Assembly (NCBI GenBank): GCA_963082975.1
Contig: OY720346.1
Location: 32,730,720 to 32,794,719 of the forward strand
Direction of reading: 5' to 3'
Length of the DNA: 64,000 bases
DNA from: Labia minor
Lineage: Eukaryota > Arthropoda > Insecta > Dermaptera > Spongiphoridae
In this document: one piece after another, positions 36,013 through 49,114 of the stretch
Position numbering within the stretch: position 1 is the first letter of the stretch
Layout of the letters: every line of letters starts with the position of its first letter
Notes under the pieces: generated by a model
What the model was told of the DNA's origin: nothing
The model's input: only the letters and a program-made list of their open reading frames with translations
The model's database searches: none
Translations under genes and position numbers: made by a program

Positions 36013-37360
36013 AAAAAATAAGTTTATTTCAAATTTTAAAATGACAGATTTTATCACTTTTATGATGGAATTGTATTTATTAAATTCATATTATTATATT
36101 TATAATATGTAGTAAATATTGTTTTTTATTATAAATAGTTGCCACAACTGACCGATTATAGAATCTATAAATTGTTTAAATTACATAAATATATTATTTA
36201 AATTATAATGTTCATTTTTGTGTTTTTATTGTTAATTTATATGTCGGATGAGGTAGGGATAAGTAGGGACTAGTCGACTATGCTGGATACCCGTGACCAA
36301 GTGGAATGAACATAGAAACCCTCCTGATTAATTAAAATAAACGTTTTGGTTAGAAAAACTCTGTTCGTATTTTCCTATCCTATAACAACAATATTATAGA
36401 TCAAAAGAATAACGATGATTAGATTAAGGAAATGAAAGATAATTGTTGAAATGATAACAAATAGAGAATGATTTATTTTTTTAAGAGAAAAAGAAAGTTA
36501 ATAAAAGTATAAAAATACTAAATAATAAATTGGTTTATATTATGAAATTCAATTTCTTATCAATTAAATGATAAATAGATTGATCAATCGAATCGATTGC
36601 TTGATAATATCTTGTGTCTTTGATATACAATAAATAACTCTCTCTCTCTCTCTCTCTCTGAATTATAATAAATATTAATAAATTTCTTCTCAATAATAAT
36701 ACATATTAATTAAAAAAAACAAATTTTATTTCTACTATTTAAATTTATCAACTTGCAATAATTATTATTACCAGTTGATAATATTTCTAAGTGAATTTCT
36801 TCAACTAAATGAAGACAATTTTTGTTTTTCTAGCAAAAATTAAATACCATCCTTGTGGGAATGTGTATATTAATTTAATACAGTTTATATATCATATCTA
36901 CATTAATTCGTTAGTGTAAAATTAAAAGAAAAAAGTTAAATTTATTTAATTAAAATTTTTAAAAATTATACTGCAGGATTGTAAAATTGTTATTTTTTTT
37001 TGTTGTTATTGTTTATTTTACAACAAATACAAAGGTTAACAAAACCAAAAAATGTTTTACTTTAGTTTGACCAAAAAATACCGGAATGTATAAACATTAA
37101 CATAAAATTATAGTGTTCTCTCCTATATAAAATTTTTAACTTTACCTAATTTTAAAAATTTTCAATTTAATTAATAGCGCACTTTATGTCTTGATCTGTT
37201 TTTAAATTCAAAGTTAAATGATACTTTCTATCGTGAGTAATAAAACCACAACTATATAAAATTTAAAAATTATATAATGTGATGTTTGATTCTAAATAAG
37301 TTGGCCAATTTTAAGTTAGAATTTTCTTAAAACATCACCAGTCACTGTGATATGCATCAT
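36013..37360. other. A/T-rich, no gene
   Basis: Contains a (TC)n run at about 36640-36659 and a short mixed-composition stretch at 36240-36330 (GATGAGGTAGGGATAAGTAG). Otherwise featureless. Confidence 0.4.
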
Positions 37361-37377
37361 GCAAACAATTATTCTTT

Positions 37378-37543
37378 TTAGTTTACAGCACTAATTCCAA
37401 TTTTTTGAAAAGGATTAAAAAATTGGAGAACGTTGAGCGAAGTGTATAGATTTCCAAAGAGTCTACGTTGAAAAATAAAATAATTTTTTATCAAAAAAGC
37501 TGTGTTTCATTCAAAAAGTCATGGACTTATTGATCTGCCCTCG
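37378..37543 (+). mobile_element. Mariner 3'-end fragment (second mariner family)
   Basis: It ends TTCATTCAAAAAGTCATGG ACTTATTGATCTGCCCTCG followed by TA, the same terminus as the element at 47810-48257. The preceding bases correspond to the last codons of a mariner transposase (FFEKD-like, then VEK) with changes. The 5' part is missing. Confidence 0.7.
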
Positions 37544-37799
37544 TATCAGCCACTTCATAACGTCGATTGCTGGTTTGTTTCGGGCTCATATTTTGAAATT
37601 GAAAAACTTTTCTTATCCTTTTTATTCCTCTATCAAATATTGTACATGAATATAATATATATTCAATCCTTTATCTTTATTTCAATTGTATGGTTTTAAA
37701 ACGAATAAATGACTCACAAATAGATAATAAATATATCCTTGTTTTTTAGTTATTTTACTATTAATTCTTTTAAATAATCATAAAATAAATGATGAAAGA

Positions 37800-37905
37800 A
37801 TTACAAATAAACATTCTTTCCTCTCTCATTTTAGCCACGAGCCATACCCATCGCAGCCTTCTCGATTTTATAACCCTAACTATGTCTGGAATTGAATAGA
37901 ACATA
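37800..37905 (-). mobile_element. RTE-like fragment, about 100 bp
   Basis: GCCACGAGCCATACCCATCG CAGCCTTCTCGATTTTATAA is the same internal block as in the copies at 33.9 and 62.55 kb (minus strand). Truncated on both sides. Confidence 0.7.
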
Positions 37906-40036
37906 ATTCTCACAATGATTCATTTTTTCCCTTAATTGTCAAATAGATTAATTTAGTAGAAATTTACTTGGTTTTAGTTACTGGGTCTTTGATATTTGCA
38001 TGTTTCCAATTTTTTGGAAAAATATTTCTTTATATAATGTAATCAAAAATTCTGCTTAATAATGATTGTTTTTGTTATTTGACTATTTCTTGACTATCTC
38101 TTCTAGACAACTTTTTAAGATCCATTCATTTTGTTATAATTTCAATGAAATACTTTTGAAATTATTTTATTATTTATTTTATTAAATTTTGATATTATTA
38201 TTATATTAATGAATATTTTATTAAATTTTATCATTTGATTTCTTCTTGTTTTAGAAAAACTCCTACATTAGTATCTATAATGTTGCTTCTATATTTCTAT
38301 TATATATTATTTATTTCCTCGGAACATTTTATGATATATGATGAATATTGTTTTAATTATAGTCTTTAAAAGAAAATTTATTAATGCATAAATTATTATT
38401 AAAATGATTACCTAAAAGATTAAATGGAAGGGTAGGGTAATGGAATTCATTATTTTAATGAAATTAATGATCGTTTATTAGATAAAAAAAAAATACATAA
38501 TTAAACAAATAAAGCTAAATTAAATTGTGTACATTTTCATTTATTTATTTTTCTATTTATTTATATTTATAAGGTATCTCTAAAATTTTATATTGATAAT
38601 AATTTCTATTGACTTCTTCAGATCCTTCTATACAAAAAAATTGAAGTTTAATTAAATAAATGGAATAAATAAATTATAAAAAAATATTTAAAGATATTTT
38701 AAATTAAATTTGATATTATAATCTTATTAAATCTTATTATTATAGTTTGTAAGCGTGAATTAATTTTTTTTTAAGTTAATAATGTTCAACAAATAGAATT
38801 ATTTGTTATATATTAATTAATATATCTTTTTTTATTTGTATAAATAAAACTCAAACAAAATAAACAAGAACTATCCATTTGTTTTTTATTTTCATGTTTG
38901 TTTTTTATTTGTGAAATGGAAAGTGAAAATTAGCCCCTTCCCACGTTCCCATTACTCTACCCTTTTCATTTTACTTCTTATAATGTACACACACACTCAC
39001 TTAAATTAAAACTAAAAAAAGGGGAAGAGTATTGGCATTGTATCAAAAACAATAATTTTATTCTTTGTCAAGAAGATTTATTATTTTATTTTTATTTTTA
39101 AAAAAGACCCATTTTATTTTTTTATTTATTTTTTCAACGTTTCACAATTAGTTCAATTCAACCCCTTAGTTTACAATCATAATTTTCATTCACCCCCCTT
39201 CCACGCTTACAATTAAATTATATGTAATAGATAAAATAGATTATATACTATATTATAATGTACTATAATAGTATTTTTTTGGATTCTGTTATTAAATCAT
39301 TTTAAATCAAATTATTTTGTAAATACAAGAGTTATTCTTTCAGTTTGAGTTGCGGTTAATGAATTTTTTAAATTATATTTTCTCTTTGATATCTATCGCT
39401 TGCATACAAAATATACTTAATACTTATTTGAATTTCTGGATAATATGTAAAAGTTGCTTAATAAAATCAATCATTCAAAATAAATATTAAAAAACAAATC
39501 GTCCTAAAATAAAATATTTTTTTTCTTTACATCATTTAAATGTTAAAATTATGAACTATATCGAGGGTAATAAGAATATTTTTCAAACTTTTTATTTGGT
39601 AAATTAATTCAATTGAAATGAAATGTGTCAAGATTCAACATTTCAATTCATTCCTGATTGATCAAAGCGAAATTGAACTTGACTACTCAAATAAAATTAA
39701 ATTAGCTGATGTATATAAAATAATTTATTTTATATAATTATATGTAAAATTGGCTTAATAAAAATTAAATTAACCAATTAGTAAAAATAAATTAGATTGA
39801 AATTGTGTCAAGATTCAATATTTCAATTCATTCTCGTTCAATCAAAACGTATTTTAATACATAATTCAGAAAAATATAAATATCAAATAACATACCATTT
39901 AATATCACAAGTTTAATATTATTAAATAATATAGTTTCGAGAGGTTAATCAATTATTTATCACTATTATATTTTAAGTGAAATATTTTTCTGACAAAAAA
40001 TATAAAATTGTAATAATTTTAATTAATACTTTGTAA
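37906..40036. other. A/T-rich non-coding DNA
   Basis: No gene. A short duplicated word, GTGTCAAGATTCAA(C/T)ATTTC, occurs at about 39627 and 39803 in related contexts, suggesting an old local tandem duplication of about 176 bp. Confidence 0.35.
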
Positions 40037-40320
40037 ACTACCACTTCCGGTTTCCGAATATATACTAAAAGTTAATGAATACATGCTACTTATACCTTAA
40101 AAAAATATACCAAATTTTTTCTATATTACTATATAGAAAAAATTTGGTATATTTGATATATGGACACAGAAACGGATGGACAGACATCATGCTAAAAATA
40201 CTTTTTTCTCTTAATTCGTGGGATATGTAAAAATCTCCACATGTGAAATTTGGTGTGAAAACAACACCTTATCTTCTTAACGGCGATCTGTAATGAAATA
40301 CTTTCATATTCAAGTGATGC
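40037..40320 (+). repeat. R1 partial copy
   Basis: ACCACTTCCGGTTTCCG, the GGACAGACATCATGCTAAAA tract and GAAATTTGGTGTGAAAACAA identify a diverged, deleted R1 in plus orientation. It also holds a local inverted pair, ACCAAATTTTTTCTATA/TATAGAAAAAATTTGGT. Confidence 0.75.
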
Positions 40321-41590
40321 TATGAATTTCAGACCTTATTACTTTCTTACAGAGAATGCGCAATGGTGGGGGAACCGGAGTCTATTGCCTCCTTTAAAAC
40401 AATGAAAGGCTTTGTTACCCATTTTTCAAATGTTCTATTCTCTAAAAACTACTATAATATTTTTAAACTATTCTCGCGCGTCCAAAAAGGGCGAGTGCCT
40501 CCCATGTTAAGGATCGTTGTATCAATCTATTTATTAGTTTATTAAATAGTATATAAATTAAATAAAATAATAATAAAATGTAAATTAAACTTTTCTAATA
40601 ATAATATCGATGATTTTCAAAAAATTAAATTAGAATGAAAAGATAAGATAAAAATTAATTTTTTTTTTCCACGCATTCTATTAACAAAACTTAGAATTCT
40701 AACTGACAGTAAAGAACAAATACTGGAGATAGATGGCGTGGCTATCTTTGTTGAAGATAAAATAAATATAAAGAACAATTATACCATTCATATGGATGAG
40801 AGGATATTTTTTTAATGTGATTAGTTTAGTTATTACTTATCCTATCAGAACCTTCTTAGGCTCTACTATTATTTTAATGTATTAAAAAAATAAAAGAACA
40901 TTTTGCAAAAAATTGTTTAATGAATGTTACGTAACATTAAACGACATACATACTACAATTGCACATATAAATGTTAATAATTCATTAATCTTCCTGAATT
41001 TTAGTCTTTTTATACTTCTCTACGCCACTACTTTGGTAGAGTAGTTTGTGATTTTCTTTTACTTAATTATTAAAGTCAATACATTATATATTTTAATAAT
41101 TAAATATTAGGTTTACAATTTCGTGAACAGAAACAAATTGGTAATTAATTTCGTTCTTTAGTCCATTGCACACATGTTTGCATTATAGCCAGGTATTCTA
41201 AAAAAAATTCACAAATTTTTATTAATTCCTTAGAAAATTCAATAGAATTTATTGCAAAATATTTGACCAATTTAATCAAAAAATAATTTGTTTTTTTTAA
41301 TTATTCTGTATTTACATTTTCTTCTCTAGAAATTTCTTTAAATTCCAAAATTCATTAAAAATATTTGAGCCATGAACAGAAATGTTTTATATTCAGGAAA
41401 TTTAATGAATTTTTAGTTAATTGCAAAAAGAAAAAAAAATATTTTTTTAAAAGTGACCAGTTGACAAATGTACTTATCAAATCAATTAGTAAATAAAAAT
41501 TATTAGATTTTAATTGTAATTTATTTTTATATTTTAATTTTAATTGTAATAAATATAAAAATATTAATTTTTGTATAGTATTTGTCATCT
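40321..41590. other. Non-coding, mixed
   Basis: The segment 40357-40530 is G/C-richer (GGTGGGGGAACCGGAG, TCTCGCGCGTCC) and may be an unrecognised repeat. The frame at 40363 has no other support. Confidence 0.3.
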
Positions 41591-41598
41591 ATCTAAAT

Positions 41599-41779
41599 CA
41601 TAGGTTCCCAAAGTGGCCTATTTGGACCCTAGGGGTCCACGATGGATTTTTTGAATATGTCTCTTAAAAAAAAAGAAAGTAAATCGGTAAAAAATCAAAA
41701 TCAAAAACCCCCTAAGGTCTACCCAAAACCGTAAAAGATCCGAAGGGGTCCCCGACAAAAAAAAGTTTGGGAACCTATG
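41599..41779. mobile_element. hAT MITE, 181 bp, exact 8-bp target duplication
   Basis: The ends are CATAGGTTCCCAAAGT and AGTTTGGGAACCTATG; ATCTAAAT is duplicated exactly on both sides. The interior has GGGGTCC words at both ends. Confidence 0.92.
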
Positions 41780-41787
41780 ATCTAAAT

Positions 41788-43476
41788 CAAAAGAGATATA
41801 AAAGATAAACAAAGTTCACCAGGTGTGTTTTCTATGTAGAAATAAACATTCACTCCATTTATAGAATTATATTACAAAATAAAAAATGATTTGGTTCCTT
41901 TACAAATACCAAACCAGATTAATTTCTACAATATTTAAGTTTGTTATTATTATTTAAATAATTAATAAAACTGATAATTAATTACTATTTGATTATTAAA
42001 TTTTTATTTGTTACATTAAATAGTATATATATATATATATGACTGGAAAATTATTGAGTATTATTATTTTTAGAATATTGAACTAGAAAGGAAAAAGAGC
42101 AAAAACCTTGCAATTTATAGGCATGAACACCTGTTAACCTTGAAATTTGATTTCCCAGGAAACGTATATGCATGTATGTTGTGTTCTACTCTCTTTCCCC
42201 TCCTACCAGCATAACACTACATACAAATACATACAAATCTAAATTGATAACTTGAATTAATCAATGAATCATTTCTTCTTTGTTTTTTATTATAAAAGAA
42301 AAAAAATAAGGAAAAATACGAAATACATTTTTTAATCTATTACAGCAGGTTTATTTTGTTATTTATATTCTATATTCATTTTATAAGGGGAGATCTTAGA
42401 AGTACGTTCAAGATTAATTTATTTTTAGAAGAACTATATAATATTAACGTAATAATATTAAATATTATAGTGCTCATAAATCTATTTTCCTGGTTAATAA
42501 ATATTAGGCATATAATATTTGTCTTTAATTAATATATGTAAGGTAGAACTAAATATCATTTAAATATCGAGAATCAATATTGTACAAAAAAAAAATAAAA
42601 AATATATTTTAATTGTGATTACTATCTTAAATTATGTTTTATATTTTAATTAAAAGAATTAAAATTCAAACATTTTCTAATAAATATCAATCAAATAGAA
42701 ATTATTTTAATTTATTAAATAATTAAATATAATTATATATCACACACATATAATAAAATAAATATATATATATATCTTTTGTTTAATTATTTATTTTATT
42801 AATATGTATTCTTAGGGGTATAGAAAATCTTTTTTTCTAATCTATAATTTAATTTTTATTAATTTTTTTCTCACCTATAAATATTTTAATATAATATTTT
42901 CAAATCAAAAAAAAAAAATATAAAGAAAGTGAATGATAATTATAATTTCCTTAATTTTTTTTTTTAATTAAACATTTATTGTTATTAAAATTAAAGTGAA
43001 GAAAAAAAATTATATTATTTTTATTTTTTATTTTTATTTGGGATATTTATAATGAAATTTCAAAGATTATATTGCGTTATGATTTGGATGGCATAATTCA
43101 TGTGAACGAGTCTCCTTCTCAAGGCTTGGTGGTTTAGTCGGTCACCGCCCAAAAATAAAAGAAAAAAGTGAACGTCATCCATTTCTGGAATGGATGATGG
43201 CAATTTTGGATTTGGTATTCTTCTTCTTTTCCTTGGGTCCAGGTGGCGCTTCTCACTCTCCTCTCTATCCCTCTCTCTTTCTCTCACCCACACACGTGCA
43301 TGAGATTCAAGCAAACAACTCTGAATACAATGAATGGTTAGTTGACTGTCATCGACGATGATGATAATGTAAAAGACACGACGTGGATAGTAACTTGTAT
43401 AATAATTATTATTAATAAGTTAATAAAAGAGAGAATAGTGTGCAAGTGATTGTGTATGTTTGTGTTTGTGCGTGTG
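41788..43476. other. A/T-rich, then G/C-richer putative promoter region
   Basis: 41788-43060 is featureless A/T-rich DNA. 43080-43320 is richer in G/C, with a pyrimidine tract (CCCTCTCTCTTTCTCTC) and CACACACGTGCATGAG, followed by a GT-rich leader. This is the likely promoter zone of the 43526 exon. Confidence 0.4.
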
Positions 43477-43525
43477 TCAGTGTGTGTTTTAAAATTGAAA
43501 AAAAGATCATGCTTTAATTGAAAAC

Positions 43526-43756
43526 ATGGCAAATTATTATAATCATAATGGAGAAGTGGAGGAGTTAAGGGACATTCATATTGAGGGTATCATTCCTGAG
43601 GGACAATCCTTGAATGGCGATGCAGAAGAGGAGGAATACCCATCACCGGGCGGTGGCCACATCGACAATCCCGATCTTGTCGACGGCCTCGATGTCTTCA
43701 TTAAAAGTGCCACAATCGTTAAAAGACTTTTGCCAAGTCTCTTTCATATGAAAGTG
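43526..43756 (+). CDS. Candidate alternative first coding exon, 77 codons, acidic
   Basis: The start is AACATGGCA at 43526 and the protein begins MANYYNHNGEVEELRDIHIE. An acidic patch (DAEEEEYPSPGG) is followed by NPDLVDGLDVFIKS and a hydrophobic, basic end, VKRLLPSLFHMKV. The donor is GTG|GTAAGA, phase 0. A weaker donor, AAA|GTGGTA three bases earlier, would end it in FHMK and is also phase 0. The body is locally G/C-rich and codon-like, unlike the flanks. No family is recognised. A TCAGTG initiator word lies at 43477 in a GT-rich leader. Confidence 0.65.
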
Positions 43757-45687
43757 GTAAGAAATAATTATGTGATTATTTTCATAGAAATCCATTTTCA
43801 ATAAAAGAAATTGTCATATCATATCTTGAATCTAAAATAAATAAATAAAAGAGAGAGAGAGAGAGATAATTCTATTTTTCGAATAAAGATTTCATTCCGA
43901 ATACCAAAGAAGTATTATCTTTTTTTTAATTAAATTAATAAATTCGATTATTATTATTTATTATATTATATTATTTGTGTCTTAAAAATTTCTATAAATT
44001 ATGTATTTTTCATAATTGCAAATATTTTAATTTAAAATTTAATTGTTTATAAAAAGAATTATACAGATATAAAGAAAAATTTAAATTATTAAGATACATT
44101 TTTGGCAATAATTTTTTTTTATTGTTATTTATTTGATTTGAACAACTAACATAAATCAAGTCTCTTTCGTTTCGATTATTACTAATCCTATAAAGAATGT
44201 TTTTAAAAACTTATAAATAGTATTAACACATATAGAAAAAAGAGAAGAATTTATCGTTTTAAATTTCAATGTCACTCCTTGATTATTCATTTAAATAATA
44301 CACACTCTTGTTTATTTATTTTTAAAATAAATTAAGAAATGGATTTATTAATATATATATATAACTAATTATCCTTCTGTTGTTAAATGATATTATTTAG
44401 ATGAGAATCCAGGGCACAGTCCCCCGTGATGAGATGGGCAGCCCGGCGTAGATGGCTGATCCGCTGCTTGTATATAATTATATACTTTTTTAACTATTTA
44501 TTAATTAAGAAGAAATTTTATCTAATTTTAATTTTGACTATTAATTATATTTTTATATATTTTCATGATTTTTAAAATAAATTTAAAATTTATTCATTTT
44601 TTTAAAATTTTTTAGAATTAGTAGAAGATTTAAAGAATTGTAATTTATATAAAAATGGATGGTATATCTTAATTATATGTATATAGTTGATTAATAAAAA
44701 TAGACACTATTGTGTTTCTTCAATTAACGATTGTACTAAAGTGAAAGTTTTGATTTTAGATATGTAGATATTATCACATATTGTTAATTAGTATATACTG
44801 AAAAAATAAAACTTTGCTTTATTTTATAGATAAAAAACGATTAAGTTTTAATATTGGATATACATAAGTGTACTAGAGTTTGATAGGCAAAAAATGATAA
44901 AATCAAATAATTAAAATATAATAAATTAAAGGATTAAATTTCTAGGAATAATCTATTTTTCAGAAAATTCTATTACCATTTAATATTTATGTGAATCTCC
45001 ACATATTAAATGTATATTTTGTTTTTAAAAGTAGATGTGATTCATATTTATTATAAAATTAATTGAGTATGTATTTATTTGAAAAAACGTATTTCTTGGA
45101 AGCTTAATCATTGGAATAACAATCATCAACTAAAAAGTTAATTATATTTTAATTAAGGTATTATTTATAATTGTATATAAACTGACATTTAGGTACATAG
45201 TTAATAATAAATTAGTAGATTAATTTAATAATTTTTTATTTATTTTTATATGTATTTATTTAAAATAAAATTTATTTATAATTATTGCCGAAAATCATCA
45301 ATATTACTGAAGAATGTCGCAGAATATATGCATAAAGAAAACCCATTAGACTGTTTGACTTCTTAAAGGCATTACCAAATATTCTCTTATTAGTATTAAT
45401 TATATAATCGAGGAAATTAAGATAAGCAGAACTGTAGTTAATTCAATTAGAGAGAAGAAGAAGAAGAAAAATTAATGTAAAGTCTATTTACCAAAAGTGA
45501 ATAATTGCTGAATGAACTCCACATGAATGTTTTAGAAAATTAATCCGATATCAGAAAGAATTAAAAGAGATTAGAATAATTTAGATGGAAGTGGCTTAGT
45601 AAAGGTTAGTCGGTTGAAGAATGTGCTTTTGCTGATGCCAATAACTTTCCCCTGTTTATAATAGATACGATATACCATAGATATAGT
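43757..45687. other. Intronic A/T-rich DNA
   Basis: A (GA)n run lies at 43851-43866. A short G/C-rich block at 44400-44455 (CAGTCCCCCGTGATGAGATG) is unassigned. No gene. Confidence 0.35.
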
Positions 45688-46600
45688 CAGGGATGGGCAA
45701 GTTACTCGATTTTGTGTAATTAGATACAAAATACCAATTACTTCAGATTTTTGTAACGAAATACAAGATACCAATTACACACGGGTTTGTGTAACGAGAT
45801 ACAAGATACCAATTACGTATTTCAAATACATTGAAGATACCAATTACAAACAAATTTTCCCTTGATTTTAAAATTCTTTTTGGTGGGGTATTCTGGAACC
45901 CTAAATAAATTTAGTTAGGAAAGTGGCAACTAAACTTATATTGGAGAATACCTTTGGAAAATCGAAAACAATAAAATTAATCATGATATTAAAAAACATT
46001 TATTTATAAAAATGTGTAAAGGTTATTCATCAGGGAATTTTGTAAATAATACGATAATACCACATACTAATATTTTATTGTAAATTTATAATAAAAAATA
46101 TAAATAAATAAATATAATAAGCAAACAAAGAAAATTTGACATATAAGCATATTAAGTATTATATACTTTGTGATTACCTTTCAAAAAAACCAAGTTTTCA
46201 AAATTTTTGTCGGTGAAAACAATCTTTCAGCCGGGGAAGAAGAACTAAGATGTGCATTAAATTTTATATATAATTCCTTTATTAAATTGTGATTGTTCAA
46301 AGAAGAAAAATGTTTGCTGTTATCATTAAAATAGGATACAATTTCAGAGTCTATCTTTGAGTCCATTTTATTTTCTGGCGAGCTCAATAAAACAAGTTGT
46401 CTTCCTCATTACTATTAGATGAAGAGTTGTCATTGTTATTCATTCATTATTTAAATTGTTTTGAGGTATTTATACATAAATTATAAATTCTTATTTAAAA
46501 AAAAGTATTTGGTATCTTGAATTTCAGATAACTATAGTTTATGTTAAAAACTAGTTATTAATTTTATGACCGATCGTTATTTTCCTGGCCCTTCGAAATT
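45688..46600 (-). mobile_element. Degenerate hAT transposon
   Basis: The left end is CAGGGATGGGCAAGTTACTC, a hAT-type terminus, followed by repeated (G)ATACAAGATACCAATTAC words. An inverted echo (GTATTTGGTATCTTG) lies at about 46505. Between them is a transposase C-terminal remnant on the minus strand. The right end could not be fixed. Confidence 0.65.
46150..46387 (-). pseudogene. hAT transposase C-terminal (dimerisation) remnant
   Basis: The minus strand reads LIKELYIKFNAHLSSSSPAE RLFS, the conserved hAT C-terminal motif, then jumps by a deletion and frameshift to a DKNFENLVFLK-like end at about 46155-46190. The N-terminal catalytic region is absent. Inactive. Confidence 0.8.
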
Positions 46601-47809
46601 GAATACAAGTGACGGAACCTCGATAATTTCTATAATTTTATGTAAAATTATAATTAATTATAAAAGAAATTTTTGTGTGGTCTATATATTATAAATTAGT
46701 ACTTTTAATTTTAAATAAAACTTAAAAAAGAATGGTATCCTTCATAAATATTTATCTTATAGAGTGACAATATATTATTAATTTTAAACCATCAAAAATG
46801 TATATCTTTTTTATTTTTTTGTGAATGAATTATCATATATCATATTAATTATAATAAAAATACTCTTATCACTTCATTAGTCGTATTTAGCTGAAGGATT
46901 GAATAAAATGAATGAATGTCTTTTAATAGAAGGATTATATCATTTTTTAATCCCATCGCCTACAAATTCTATTTAAAAATAAATATATCTACAACTTTAC
47001 TATTATTAAGAAAGATTTTTTTTAAAATGAAAATCTTTCTATTTTCATTATTATAATTAATTTTATAAATAATTTTTTTTTTTTGCAGATTGCAAATGAT
47101 AGTGATTATTATTAAATCTTAAAATTATCTTTTATTTTCTTACATTTACCATCAAACATACCAAAAACGATGATATTTTAGACATTTATTTGTTTTAAGT
47201 TCTGATATTTGTAAAAGAGTCTTTGTATCCGAATTTTCTAGGTTATAAGTTATATAAGTATATGAAACACTTGAATTGGGCAGGCGTTTAGTTATCCTTT
47301 CTTATCTTTAATACTTTTAACTAAAAACAATTTAAGTCATGTTAGAATCTACAGAAGGGAATCAAATTCCTCTCTAGAACATCAAATATTTCGAGAAAGG
47401 TTTCAGCATTCCCTTTAAAGAGTACTTGCACCAGGAACTAGCAGAGTTCTTCATTACCCATTTACCCATAAAATCATTTCTCAAACAAAAATCATTAATG
47501 AAAACTTTCATGACAAAACCCTAAAGAAACCTGGAACTCGCTCTTTTGTAAAAGAGATATTTTAACATCTCTATTATGATATGAATCGACTTCACGCCCC
47601 TTTCTAGTCCACCACCAGTTCTACCCGTCTTGCTTACTGTTAACATAAACATGAATGCAATCAGAAATATAATATATTTATTATTTAATTATTTATATAT
47701 TCTATAATAGGTAATAGAATGTACTTTTATGTAGACAATTATTAGTTTTTTAATAGATTATTCACCAATTTTTATATTTAAATTAAATAAATTAAAATTT
47801 AATTAAGTA
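46601..47809. other. Non-coding; unassigned repeat-like patch
   Basis: The segment 47335-47640 is of mixed composition (GTACTTGCACCAGGAACTAG) and may be a transposon remnant. The rest is A/T-rich. Confidence 0.3.
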
Positions 47810-48257
47810 CGAGAATAAGTCCATGACTTTTTGAATGAAACACAGATTTTTGGATAAAAAATTATTATTTTTCAACATAGAGAGCTTTGTCCAACGTTTC
47901 TCTAATTTTTTCATCCTTTTCAAAAAATAAGATTTGTCGAGGACATCTTTGGTACTGATTCACTCCGAGAACTCACTGTTTTAACTACGGTTTGATCTCT
48001 GGTGTGATGTGGTGCAAAAACTCATCCATATTGCAGTTAAACAACTCCAATGTCATAATGCTTAATGAGGACACGAAATTCACTTTTTTACATTCTTCTC
48101 AAATCACGAGGTAGTCTGGTATTAATGGATGTCAAACAAAAACTAAAAGACCCAGCTGGTTCAAATTTCGTCAGGAGTTAGCTGAGAGAAGCAGTTCTGC
48201 CATTTCATTCAAGAGATAGGAAATTTAAAAAGTCACGAACTTATTGACCTGCCCTCG
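47810..48257 (-). mobile_element. Internally deleted mariner, 448 bp
   Basis: The termini read, outward-in, CGAGGGCAGGTCAATAAGTT at the right and CGAGAATAAGTCCATGAC at the left, with TA flanks on both sides. Coding remnants on the minus strand correspond to the start and the last codons of a mariner transposase, with the catalytic middle lost. The same family ends at 37543. Confidence 0.8.
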
Positions 48258-48972
48258 TAATTCTTAAATATGTATTATTCACTTTAATGTATTATGTTGA
48301 ATTTATATCTATGTAATATATATAAAAAATTTTATTCAAGATAATATTAGATACATTAGATTATATTTATTGAATAATTAATAATATATAAGTAATGAAT
48401 TTTTAAAATATAATGAATAATTGAATGTTTATTAAATTTCTGTATTATTATTATTTATTATAAAAAATAATAATAATTAAATTATTTTTTTTATTTGAAT
48501 TAATTAAACAATTACTTAAATTTCCACAAAAATGCATAAAATTTTGAATAATATTTATAAGATTTTTTAGATAGTATCGTGAGGTAACCACATCTCATAC
48601 TCTTAAATATGTGATTGTTAATTTAAGTATATATCAATATTATATTTCATAAGATTATGAAATTATAACCAAAAAAATTTACCGTATTTTTGTATAGTAG
48701 GTGAATTAAATATTCATTCACTGTCGTTTTAATTTGTAAATAATTTTAAGTAATTTAAAAGAAAAAAATAAATATTAATTTGTGAATGAGAGAAAAATAA
48801 AATAAAATTAAATGTGTGATTGATGTAAAAAAAAGATAAATTTATATATCGAATATATATATATATACACATATTTGTATATATATATATATATTATAGA
48901 TACGTTATAGGTAAACACATTTGCTGATAAGTTGATGATAACAACAAATCATGATGTATTTTTGCTCATCTA
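48258..48972. other. A/T-rich spacer before the 49019 exon
   Basis: TA microsatellites at 48855-48893 precede the putative initiator; nothing else. Confidence 0.4.
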
Positions 48973-49018
48973 TCAGTAAAGTTTCGTTTAGTGAATATGC
49001 AACAGGTATCCTAAAGAA
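48973..49018 (+). promoter_or_regulatory. Candidate initiator and short leader of the 49019 exon
   Basis: A TCAGT word at 48973 lies about 45 bp before the start. The leader contains a tiny upstream frame (ATGCAACAGGTATCCTAA) ending before the main ATG. Confidence 0.4.
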
Positions 49019-49114
49019 ATGCCACATTTTTTAAATAAACGTACACCTAGCATACAATCTTATAATTATCATCCGATCGTACATATTCAAGGAGTTGATT
49101 CCAAAATATTTAAA
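49019..49114 (+). CDS. Candidate alternative first coding exon, 32 codons
   Basis: ATG at 49019; the peptide begins MPHFLNKRTPSIQSYNYHP and ends GVDSKIFK at AAA|GTAAGA, a strong phase-0 donor. Beyond the donor the frame stays open but turns into low-complexity hydrophobic filler, as expected for an intron. The end IFK is identical in form to the end of the 54104 exon. No domain is recognised. Confidence 0.55.

Noticed and set aside
43060..43314. Minus-strand frame rich in RERERD/RKRRR
   Set aside because: Caused by a CT-rich tract on the other strand in a probable promoter; no splice or start support.
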